From: Clostridium sp. CAG:273
Lineage (GTDB): Bacteria > Bacillota > Clostridia > TANB77 > CAG-508
Reading direction: 5' to 3'
Length of the DNA: 5,213 bases
NCBI GenBank assembly: GCA_000438355.1
Contig: FR901509.1
Location: 1 to 5,213 of the forward strand
Part shown: in pieces, positions 1 through 5,204 of the stretch
How positions within the stretch are numbered: position 1 is the stretch's first letter
How the letters are laid out: the number at the start of each line of letters is the position of its first letter
Notes under the pieces: generated by a model
Databases searched by the model: none
What the model was told of the DNA's origin: nothing
What the model saw: the letters and a program-made list of their open reading frames with translations, nothing else
Program-made: the position numbers and the translations under genes

Positions 1-85
1 TTGTTCCTATTGTTATTCCCGCTAATATTAATAATACTACGATTGTCACTACCAATGATATTAATGTTACACCTCTGTTTTTCAT
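1..85 (-). CDS. Type IV pilin-like protein, N-terminal fragment
   Basis: Only the first 28 codons lie in the window; the gene continues past the left edge. The peptide begins MKNRGVTLISLVVTIVVLLI and continues LAGITIGT. This is a class III (prepilin-type) signal: a short basic leader, a glycine at residue 5 where a prepilin peptidase would cut, then about 20 hydrophobic residues that would form the pilin N-terminal helix. The ATG at 85-83 is preceded by GGAGAG at a 7-base spacing, so the start is well supported. The usual glutamate at position +5 after the cleavage site is replaced by serine. Many pilin-like proteins of low-GC Clostridia carry this GxTLI-LVxTIxVLLILAGxTI leader, and their role is mostly unknown. 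The gene is divergent from the germination operon and has no obvious link to it. The body of the protein is not visible, so its type (major pilin, minor pseudopilin or surface protein) cannot be told. Confidence 0.8.
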   Translation of the reverse strand, partial: MKNRGVTLISLVVTIVVLLILAGITIGT

Positions 86-92
86 TTATTCA

Positions 93-98
93 CTCTCC
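93..98 (-). promoter_or_regulatory. Ribosome binding site of the pilin-like gene
   Basis: On the minus strand GGAGAG lies 7 bases before the ATG at 85-83. This is a normal Shine-Dalgarno spacing and fixes the start of the pilin-like gene. Confidence 0.75.
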
Positions 99-238
99 GT
101 TTTTATTTTTTCTTTTCATTGATAACTTTTTATTTTCTATTTTTACTTCTTAACCTTTTTAAAACTACTTAATTTATTTATCTTTAATTTCCATATTTAT
201 TATGTATAAGTTTCGACAAATTATACAATTCTAAAATC

Positions 239-267
239 ATTATACTTTTAAATAAGGTATTTGTAAA
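239..267 (-). promoter_or_regulatory. Predicted sigma-A-type promoter for the pilin-like gene
   Basis: Reading the minus strand, TTTACA (267-262, five of six matches to TTGACA) is followed after exactly 17 bases by TATAAT (244-239, a perfect -10 box). Transcription would start near 232 and give a leader of about 147 bases before the pilin-like ATG at 85. The DNA is so AT-rich that a chance match is possible, but the exact spacing and perfect -10 make this the best vegetative promoter I found between the two divergent genes. Confidence 0.5.
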
Positions 268-570
268 TACTATATATTTTACTTTTTGTTTACAACATTT
301 TTACAATTGTATTACACTATTTAATCTGTAATAATTACATTATGTTTTACAAGACATAATATTAAAATAATATTTTATTTAGAAAAACAATCTTCAAATA
401 GGAATCTATTTAAATAAGAAAATCTTTAATTAATAATTTTAACATACAATACCTTATATTTGTTTAAATATATTTTTGAAAATTTTATTTTTAATAACCT
501 TTTAAAAATCTTTTTACATATTTTTTATTTTTTAGGTAAAAATATTTTTAAAACAAGTTTATGGAAATTG

Positions 571-591
571 TATAAAATTATAAATTTTATA
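571..591 (+). other. All-A/T inverted repeat in the gerAA leader
   Basis: TATAAAATT (571-579) and AATTTTATA (583-591) are perfect reverse complements around a 3-base loop, 17 bases before the gerAA Shine-Dalgarno. All nine pairs are A-T, so the hairpin would be weak in RNA. Such repeats arise easily by chance in this DNA, and no function is claimed. Confidence 0.35.
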
Positions 592-608
592 TTTTATATT
601 TTTCATAG

Positions 609-615
609 AAAGGAG
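609..615 (+). promoter_or_regulatory. Shine-Dalgarno of gerAA, unusually distant
   Basis: AAAGGAG is a strong match to the 16S rRNA tail and the only one in the gerAA leader, yet 40 bases (616-655) separate it from the gerAA ATG. The frame of gerAA has no ATG, GTG or TTG between this site and 656. The nearer ATG at 618 is in another frame and only 2 bases away, which is too close for good initiation. The site may serve gerAA through folding of the spacer, or by coupling to the small open frame at 618-659. Confidence 0.65.
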
Positions 616-617
616 CC

Positions 618-646
618 ATGGTAATTTACTTTTTCAAAAATACCAT
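618..646 (+). other. Spacer hairpin between Shine-Dalgarno and gerAA start
   Basis: ATGGTA (618-623) pairs perfectly with TACCAT (641-646). Skipping A624, three more A-U pairs (625-627 with 638-640) can extend the stem, leaving a 10-base loop. The stem starts 2 bases after AAAGGAG and ends 9 bases before the gerAA ATG. If it folds, the effective Shine-Dalgarno to start distance falls from 40 to about 11 bases. It would also bury the ATG at 618. A comparable but stronger hairpin sits in the same place before gerAC. Confidence 0.45.
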
Positions 647-659
647 AATAATTTTATGA
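618..659 (+). CDS. Possible 13-codon leader ORF overlapping gerAA
   Basis: ATG at 618 opens a frame encoding MVIYFFKNTIIIL. Its TGA stop (657-659) overlaps the gerAA start as ATGA, a classic layout for stop-restart translational coupling. gerAA has no Shine-Dalgarno of its own close to 656, which would fit dependence on an upstream cistron. Against this, AAAGGAG lies only 2 bases from this ATG, the peptide resembles nothing I know, and short frames are common in AT-rich DNA. The spacer hairpin (618-646) is a competing explanation, because it would hide this start. Confidence 0.25.
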   Translation: MVIYFFKNTIIIL

Positions 660-2449
660 ATAAACTTTTTACTTTACTAAAAAATACATTCTATCCTAAT
701 AATGAAGAGTATTACGATTTTACTTTGCCTGAAAACGAAATAGAAAATAGCGAAAATACGGAAACAAACTCAAGTGAAAATATCCTAACAAAAACTAATA
801 AAACGCCAAGTGAAACTAATTCTTCAAATATTAAAATAGATGGAATTAATTCTGAAAAAGATCCAAAAAATGTTTTTCCTAGTTTAAGTATAAATTTAGA
901 TTTTTTAAAGGTAAAATATAATACTTTAATTAATAGTGACATTTCTATTCGTGAATTTACTTTAAATGCTAGAAATAAACAATACAATGCATTTTTAATT
1001 TACATTGATGGAATGGTTGATACAAAAATTATTAATGACTTTGTTTTAGAGCCTTTAATGCTAAAGAATAAAGCTAACAGTTATGATGGTAATGAAGTAA
1101 AAGTTGTATCTGAAGCGATTTCTAACAATATTACTGTTAAAAAAGTAAAAAAGTTTGACTTAGTTGATTATATTTATAATTCTCTTGTTCCTCAAAATTC
1201 TGTTAAAAAGAAACAATCGTTTAGTGATATTTTATCAGATGTAAATATAGGAAATTGTCTACTTTTTGTAGATACTATAGATACTGCTTTTAGTATAGAT
1301 GCTAAGGGGTTTAAACAAAGAAGTGTAGACTCTCCAAAAAACGAAACAGTTATACGTGGTGCACAAGAAGCTTTTACAGAAGCAATTCGTACAAATACTT
1401 CTATGATACGTAGATTTGTAAATAATGAAAATTTAGTTATAGAAAGTCTTAGTATTGGTAAAGTAACCAAAACACAATGTGCTGTTTGTTACATGAAAGA
1501 TATTGCAAATGACGATTTAGTTGCAGAAGTAAAATATAGATTAAATAATTTGGATATTGACTCTATTATTTCTTCTGGTCAATTAGAACAGTTAATTGAA
1601 GATAATAGTAAATGTAGTCTTCCTCAAATGCTTTCAACAGAAAGACCAGATAAAGCAGCAAATCATCTTCTTTCAGGAAGAGTTGTAGTTATAGTAAATG
1701 GAAGTCCATATGTTTTAATAATGCCTTGTGTTTTTGTGGATTTTCTTTCTTCTGCTGAAGACCCAAATCTTAAATTTCAATATGCTAACTTGCTTAAATT
1801 TGTAAGATTAGTAGCTTTTTTTATTACTTTGTTACTTCCAGGTTTATATGTTGCAATTACAAATTTCCATCAAGAAATTATACCTACAGAATTATTATTT
1901 GCTATTGTTGCATCAAGAGAATCTGTTCCATTTCCTATAATTGTAGAAATTTTAGCAATGGAAATATCTTTTGAATTAATAAGAGAAGCAAGTTTAAGAG
2001 TTCCTTCTCCTATTGGTACTACTATAGGAATTATAGGTGCTCTTATCCTTGGTCAGGCAGCTGTAGAAGCAAGCATTGTAAGCCCAATTTTAATAATTAT
2101 TGTAGCCATAACTGGTATTACATCTTTTGCTATTCCAGACTTTTATTTAAGTTTTCACTTAAGAATAGTTAGGTTTTTATACATTATTGCTGGTTTTCTT
2201 GCAGGCTTTTTAGGCATAGGAATTGTACTTTTCAGTCATTTAGTACTTTTATGTTCTTTAAAATCATTTGGAGTTTCATATTTAGCTCCATTTGTACCTG
2301 CTACAAGTAAGAATAACAAAGCCTATTTTATGCCACCTTTTTGGAATAGAGAAAAACGTCCTGACTTTTTAAATACTAAAAGACCACAAAAAGAAGCTCG
2401 TATTAGTATGAAATGGAAATATAAAATAGGAGGTAATAATGGAAATTAA
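656..2449 (+). CDS. gerAA: Spore germination receptor subunit A (GerAA family)
   Basis: A-subunit of a GerA-type nutrient receptor in the spore inner membrane; A subunits are thought to form the ion channel that opens when the B subunit senses a germinant. The 597 residues have three parts. Residues 18-75 are a polar segment rich in N, S, E and T, probably disordered. Residues about 80-370 are the soluble GerA domain, with CLLFVDT (201-207) and the signature R222-S-V, ETVIRGAQEAFTEAIRTNT (230-248), IRR (251-253). The membrane part follows: a segment at about 384-403, HQEIIPTELL (405-414), RESVPFP (421-427), ME-FELIREASLRVP (435-450), IG-IGIIGALILGQAAVEA (453-472), then hydrophobic stretches at about 474-494 and 505-534 and a basic tail. 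It is longer than the roughly 480-540 residues usual in the family because of the N-terminal segment. The usual RGP is RGA. The ATG at 656 is the first possible start in frame after the Shine-Dalgarno; the next methionine is residue 120. The 3' end overlaps gerAB by 11 bases. Confidence 0.95.
   Translation: MNKLFTLLKNTFYPNNEEYYDFTLPENEIENSENTETNSSENILTKTNKTPSETNSSNIKIDGINSEKDPKNVFPSLSINLDFLKVKYNTLINSDISIREFTLNARNKQYNAFLIYIDGMVDTKIINDFVLEPLMLKNKANSYDGNEVKVVSEAISNNITVKKVKKFDLVDYIYNSLVPQNSVKKKQSFSDILSDVNIGNCLLFVDTIDTAFSIDAKGFKQRSVDSPKNETVIRGAQEAFTEAIRTNTSMIRRFVNNENLVIESLSIGKVTKTQCAVCYMKDIANDDLVAEVKYRLNNLDIDSIISSGQLEQLIEDNSKCSLPQMLSTERPDKAANHLLSGRVVVIVNGSPYVLIMPCVFVDFLSSAEDPNLKFQYANLLKFVRLVAFFITLLLPGLYVAITNFHQEIIPTELLFAIVASRESVPFPIIVEILAMEISFELIREASLRVPSPIGTTIGIIGALILGQAAVEASIVSPILIIIVAITGITSFAIPDFYLSFHLRIVRFLYIIAGFLAGFLGIGIVLFSHLVLLCSLKSFGVSYLAPFVPATSKNNKAYFMPPFWNREKRPDFLNTKRPQKEARISMKWKYKIGGNNGN
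2428..2433 (+). promoter_or_regulatory. Ribosome binding site of gerAB inside gerAA
   Basis: AGGAGG lies in the last codons of gerAA, 5 bases before the gerAB ATG at 2439. This is a conventional site, unlike those of gerAA and gerAC. Together with the 11-base overlap it indicates that gerAA and gerAB are read from one transcript and probably translated in a coupled way. Confidence 0.85.
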
Positions 2450-3596
2450 ACAAATCGGCAATTTTCAAGCTATTGCACTTATTTTAATTATTGTAATAAA
2501 CCATTTAGTTTTAGGAACTCCCAGAACCTTAATTGCTGAAACAGGTACAGGAACTATTTTAAATATGTTTTATGTTTTTTTAGTTACAATTATACTTGTT
2601 TTTATTGTAACTAAATTATTTAATAATTTTAAAGGAAAAGACATTGTAGATATTTCGGAATTTTTAGGTGGAAAAGTTTTAAAATTTATAGTAGGAATAG
2701 TTTATATACTATACTTTCTTCTTATTCTTTCTACTACTGTTAGAATTATTGTTCAAGACCTAGAAATTATATATTTTGAAAATGTATCTATTAGTGTACT
2801 AACACTATTAATTATTGCTAGTATTGTTTTTGTATATAAATATGGAAGTTCTGCAATTATAAAATGTAATTCTATAATTGCGCCAATTGCTGGAATTATT
2901 ATTTTAGTTATAGCTTTTTCAAATATTCAGGACTTTTCTTTAGACAGAATTTTTCCTATTTTAGGTTTTGGAGCAAAAGAAACTTTTATAACTGGTGCTT
3001 CTAATATTTTTGCTTATAGTGGTCTTGCAATTTTATATTTTATTATGCCAATGCTTAAAGATAGTAGAAATTTTAAGAAAATATCCATTGTTTCTACAAT
3101 TTTAATTGGAATTCTAATAATAGGAAGTGTTTCTTCTTTGGTACTTTCATTTCCTTATATAGAAAACATAAATGAAATTTCCTCTTTATATGTGGAATCT
3201 AGAGATATTAGCTATTGGCAAGTTTTTCAACGAATTGACGGTATATTTGTATTTAGTTGGATACTTGCACTTCTTTCTTATATTTCTGTAGTTTTATTTT
3301 TTATAGTTATAATATTTAGAAAATTAACTAATACTAAAAAAGAATTTCCAGTTGTTTTAGCATTTGCAGCACTAACATATGCAGCGACACTAATTCCAAA
3401 TAACATATTTATGATACGTTTTCTAGAAGATGTGGTTTTTAAATATACCAATATAATTGTTGCAATTTTCTCAAGTTTTATAATTTTAATACTTGCAAAT
3501 ATTAAGTACAAATTTGTAAACAGAAAAAATAACTTAATTAATAATGAAATAAAAGATATGCCAAGCGAAAACTTATATGAAAATAGAAATACTTAA
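2439..3596 (+). CDS. gerAB: Spore germination receptor subunit B (GerAB permease family)
   Basis: Integral membrane B-subunit of the GerA-type receptor, a member of the spore permease family within the amino acid/polyamine transporter (APC) superfamily. B subunits bind the nutrient germinant and pass the signal to the A subunit. The 385 residues are of normal family length (about 360-380). I count about ten hydrophobic segments, near residues 10-30, 41-60, 82-102, 117-135, 145-161, 186-206, 214-238, 268-295, 304-321 and 335-357. The opening MEIKQIGNFQAIALILIIVI matches the family's N-terminal I-x-x-x-Q helix. FQRIDGIFVFSWILA (263-277) matches the conserved F-x-R-x-D and W region between later helices. 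The C-terminal tail (about 360-385) is polar and N/K/E-rich. The start is set by AGGAGG 5 bases upstream. The ligand cannot be predicted from sequence alone. The gene runs directly from gerAA, but a 191-base gap separates it from gerAC. Confidence 0.93.
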   Translation: MEIKQIGNFQAIALILIIVINHLVLGTPRTLIAETGTGTILNMFYVFLVTIILVFIVTKLFNNFKGKDIVDISEFLGGKVLKFIVGIVYILYFLLILSTTVRIIVQDLEIIYFENVSISVLTLLIIASIVFVYKYGSSAIIKCNSIIAPIAGIIILVIAFSNIQDFSLDRIFPILGFGAKETFITGASNIFAYSGLAILYFIMPMLKDSRNFKKISIVSTILIGILIIGSVSSLVLSFPYIENINEISSLYVESRDISYWQVFQRIDGIFVFSWILALLSYISVVLFFIVIIFRKLTNTKKEFPVVLAFAALTYAATLIPNNIFMIRFLEDVVFKYTNIIVAIFSSFIILILANIKYKFVNRKNNLINNEIKDMPSENLYENRNT

Positions 3597-3600
3597 AATA

Positions 3601-3706
3601 ATTATATAAATAATTAAAACATTATATAAAAACTTGAAATAACTATATAAAATCATTTTAAATACGCTATGAACTACTTTAAATAGCTATATAAGTACTT
3701 GTACTA
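3601..3706 (+). repeat. Five degenerate ~21-base tandem repeats between gerAB and gerAC
   Basis: Starting just after the gerAB stop, five units follow end to end: 3601-3620, 3621-3641, 3642-3664, 3665-3685 and 3686-3706. Each opens with a version of nnTATATAAA and most close with TTTAAATA or GAAATA; lengths are 20, 21, 23, 21 and 21. The period is about two helical turns, so the TATATAA blocks lie on one face of the DNA. No reading frame runs through it. It may be decayed tandem duplication, a protein-binding array or an unstable spacer; the sequence does not say which. Low complexity could imitate part of the pattern. Confidence 0.5.
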
Positions 3707-3734
3707 AGGTTTATAGGTAACCTTTTAAAAACCT
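3706..3734 (+). other. Two mutually exclusive small hairpins upstream of gerAC
   Basis: AAGGTT (3706-3711) can pair with AACCTT (3719-3724) across a 7-base loop, or AGGTTT (3707-3712) can pair with AAACCT (3729-3734). The two folds share the same left arm and cannot coexist. They sit 10 bases or more before the gerAC Shine-Dalgarno. The first has only a short T run after it (3725-3726), so I do not call it a terminator. An attenuator-like switch is conceivable but unproven. Confidence 0.3.
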
Positions 3735-3744
3735 AAATATATAC

Positions 3745-3750
3745 AAGGAG
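3745..3750 (+). promoter_or_regulatory. Shine-Dalgarno of gerAC, unusually distant
   Basis: AAGGAG is the only strong ribosome binding site before gerAC, but it lies 37 bases (3751-3787) from the first ATG and 52 from the second in-frame ATG at 3803. The gerAC frame has no ATG, GTG or TTG start between a TAA at 3758-3760 and the ATG at 3788. The intervening bases form the hairpin at 3752-3786, which could bring the site next to the start codon. Confidence 0.65.
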
Positions 3751-3751
3751 C

Positions 3752-3786
3752 GTATAATAAGACATTTTATATGTTCTTTATTATAC
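3752..3786 (+). other. Strong spacer hairpin between Shine-Dalgarno and gerAC start
   Basis: GTATAATAA (3752-3760) and TTATTATAC (3778-3786) are perfect reverse complements (9 pairs). Inside, GA (3761-3762) can pair with TC (3775-3776) and CAT (3763-3765) with ATG (3771-3773), each past a single-T bulge, leaving a 5-base loop. One base separates the stem from AAGGAG on the left and one from the ATG at 3788 on the right. Fully folded, the effective spacing to that ATG is 2 bases; opening the lowest three pairs would give about 8, a normal value. It has no following T run and so is not a terminator. Confidence 0.6.
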
Positions 3787-3803
3787 AATGGAAATTATAT
3801 TAA
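3771..3803 (+). CDS. Possible 10-codon leader ORF overlapping gerAC
   Basis: ATG at 3771 opens a frame encoding MFFIIQWKLY. Its TAA (3801-3803) overlaps the second in-frame gerAC ATG as TAATG, a stop-restart arrangement like the ATGA before gerAA. The nearest Shine-Dalgarno is 20 bases upstream and the ATG lies inside the hairpin, so direct initiation is doubtful. The peptide is not recognised and the frame may be chance. Confidence 0.15.
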   Translation: MFFIIQWKLY

Positions 3804-5038
3804 TGGAAAATAAAACTCTAAATAAACTTTTTATAATTATTGCAGTTATCTTACTTATACTTGTAGCAATTTTTTCACGTACATCTTATTCCAATAATAT
3901 AGATAAACTTGCATATGCAATTGCAATTGGAATTGATGTTGGGAAAAACTCTTCTATGCAATTAAGTATTCAATTTTCTTCAACAAACGAAGCTTCTAGT
4001 GGTTCTGGCTCTTCCCAATCTTCTGAAGCTATAGTTTACTCTGTAGAATGTAGTGATATAAATGACGGAATGAATTTAATTAACAATTATTTAAGTAAAA
4101 GAATAAACTTAGCACATACAAGAGTTATAGTATTTTCTGAAGAATTTGCCGCAACTGGTGTTTCTGATGTTATATATACATTAATAAATTCTGTACAAAT
4201 ACGCCCAACTGCTAACATTGTGGTTTCTAAATGTTATGCGCGTGAGTTTTTACAAAGTGCTAGCTCCAAATTAGAAAAGCTATCTGCCAGGTACTATGAA
4301 ACAATTCCTAGCTCTAGTGAATACACTGGTTATACCCAAAATATTTCTATTAGTCAATTTTTTTATGATATACAAAATACTAGAAAAAATGCCTCTGCAA
4401 TTTTAGGTGCTGTAAACACTGAAGCATCACATTCTAGTGCTAACTCTGAACAGGAATCCGGCAAATATACTGCTGGTCAAGCTCCAATAAATTCTGAAGA
4501 TCCTGGAATAGAAAATACTGGACTTGCAGTTTTCATTGAAGATAAACTTGTTGGAGAACTAAATAATATAGAAACTATTTGTCATCTTTTAGCAAGTAAT
4601 AATTTACATTATTGTAATATAACAATTCCTAATCCATTAAATGTTTCTGACACAATAGATTTGCGCTTAAGTACAAATTCACCTGTAAAGAAAAAAATTA
4701 AAATAGTAAATGGTAACCCATTTATTATTCTAGATTTTAATATTTCATGTCAATTAATTTCTATGAGTGAAAATGTAAATTACTTTTCTGAAGAAAACAT
4801 AAGAAAAATTGAAGATGCTGTTAATATATATATAAAGCAAAATATGACAGAATATTTATATAAAACATCTAAAGAATTGAAAGCAGACATTGCTGGTTTG
4901 GGAAAAACTGCTATACACCAATTTGTTACTTGGAACAATTGGATAGACTATAAATGGCTAGAAAAATATAAAAATGCTTTTTTTGATATTAATGTAAATA
5001 GTGAATTAAAATCCGGACAGTTATTAATAGAAACTTAA
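3788..5038 (+). CDS. gerAC: Spore germination receptor subunit C (Ger(x)C / GerAC family)
   Basis: C-subunit of the GerA-type receptor, normally a lipoprotein held on the outer face of the spore inner membrane and needed for receptor function. Its 416 residues are slightly above the usual 370-400. A hydrophobic segment (about 14-29) is followed by NIDKLAYAIAIGIDVGK (37-53), matching the conserved start of the mature protein. A serine-rich stretch (64-80), NLAHTRVIVFSEEFA (107-121) and LINSVQIRPTANIVV (132-146) fit the N-terminal domain. A polar linker covers about 210-240. The C-terminal domain ends with KELKADIAGLGKTA (362-375), W382, W385, Y388-K-W390, Y394 and INVNSELKSG (401-410), as in the family. 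The lipobox cysteine is absent: the first cysteine is C88, so anchoring is probably by an uncleaved N-terminal helix. The start may be 3788 or the ATG at 3803 (residue 6); both keep the helix. The gap from gerAB leaves open whether it has its own promoter. Confidence 0.92.
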   Translation: MEIILMENKTLNKLFIIIAVILLILVAIFSRTSYSNNIDKLAYAIAIGIDVGKNSSMQLSIQFSSTNEASSGSGSSQSSEAIVYSVECSDINDGMNLINNYLSKRINLAHTRVIVFSEEFAATGVSDVIYTLINSVQIRPTANIVVSKCYAREFLQSASSKLEKLSARYYETIPSSSEYTGYTQNISISQFFYDIQNTRKNASAILGAVNTEASHSSANSEQESGKYTAGQAPINSEDPGIENTGLAVFIEDKLVGELNNIETICHLLASNNLHYCNITIPNPLNVSDTIDLRLSTNSPVKKKIKIVNGNPFIILDFNISCQLISMSENVNYFSEENIRKIEDAVNIYIKQNMTEYLYKTSKELKADIAGLGKTAIHQFVTWNNWIDYKWLEKYKNAFFDINVNSELKSGQLLIET

Positions 5039-5044
5039 AATAAA

Positions 5045-5175
5045 TATTAAAAATAGAAAAAACATTAAAAATTTAAAAGTTCTAAAAATTTTTAAAATTT
5101 GAAAATTCTAAGAATTCTAAAATATCAAAACACTAAAAGTATTAAAAATTAAAAAGGTACTAAAATATTAAAAAA
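5045..5175 (+). repeat. Degenerate 8-10-base A-rich tandem repeats after gerAC
   Basis: Downstream of the gerAC stop the DNA can be cut into about 14 consecutive units of 7-10 bases with the pattern (n)nnYTAAAA(A), for example TATTAAAAA, CATTAAAAA, TTCTAAAAA, TTTGAAAA, TATCAAAA, CACTAAAA and GTACTAAAA. Every unit puts an A run on the plus strand, so A tracts recur at a little under one helical turn. I see no GC-containing hairpin with a T run here, so no intrinsic terminator is called; transcripts may run on into the next gene. Low base complexity can produce similar patterns by chance. Confidence 0.45.
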
Positions 5176-5199
5176 TAACTACAAATAGATAATTTTATT

Positions 5200-5204
5200 G
5201 GAGG
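5200..5204 (+). promoter_or_regulatory. Ribosome binding site of a gene beyond the right edge
   Basis: GGAGG at 5200-5204 is followed by nine A/T bases up to the end of the window. It is a strong Shine-Dalgarno, and a start codon would be expected within the next few bases outside the window. The gene would follow gerAC on the same strand after about 175 bases; its identity is unknown. Confidence 0.65.

Larger units (their letters stand above)
86..608. other. AT-rich divergent intergenic region, no gene seen
   Basis: This stretch separates the divergent pilin-like gene and gerAA. It is almost all A and T, stops are frequent in every frame, and I see no protein gene or structured RNA gene. 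It holds the minus-strand promoter listed separately. I could not assign a convincing promoter to gerAA. In sporulating Firmicutes gerA operons are typically read by the forespore factor sigma-G. The only -10-like match on the plus strand is CATAATA at 355-361 (sigma-G type CATnnTA), but it has no well-spaced -35 partner and lies 300 bases from gerAA, so it is not called. The motif TAACCTTTTAAAAA at 495-508 recurs exactly at 3718-3731, before gerAC. Confidence 0.6.

Noticed and set aside
355..361. CATAATA as a sigma-G -10 box for gerAA
   Set aside because: It matches CATnnTA, but no -35 element lies 17-18 bases upstream and it is 300 bases from the gene; in this base composition such matches are expected by chance.
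561..575. ATGGAAATTGTATAA resembling the gerAC start, as a duplicated gene start
   Set aside because: The frame closes after four codons and the similarity is limited to about 15 A/T-rich bases, so chance is the simpler explanation.
712..987. Open frame of 91 codons on the minus strand
   Set aside because: It lies wholly inside gerAA, has no ribosome binding site or recognisable motif, and reads as the antisense of real GerAA codons.
1192..1470. Open frame of 92 codons on the minus strand
   Set aside because: It is antisense to the conserved GerA signature region, whose conservation explains the frame; no family resemblance was seen.
3278..3511. Open frame of 77 codons on the minus strand
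   Set aside because: It is antisense to membrane helices of GerAB; hydrophobic codons often leave the reverse strand open.
3706..3726. Intrinsic terminator between gerAB and gerAC
   Set aside because: The stem is only 6 pairs with few G-C pairs and the T run is short and interrupted by A bases.
3753..3758. TATAAT as a -10 box for gerAC
   Set aside because: It lies after the Shine-Dalgarno, so a transcript from it would lack the ribosome binding site; no -35 is present, and the bases are explained by the hairpin stem.
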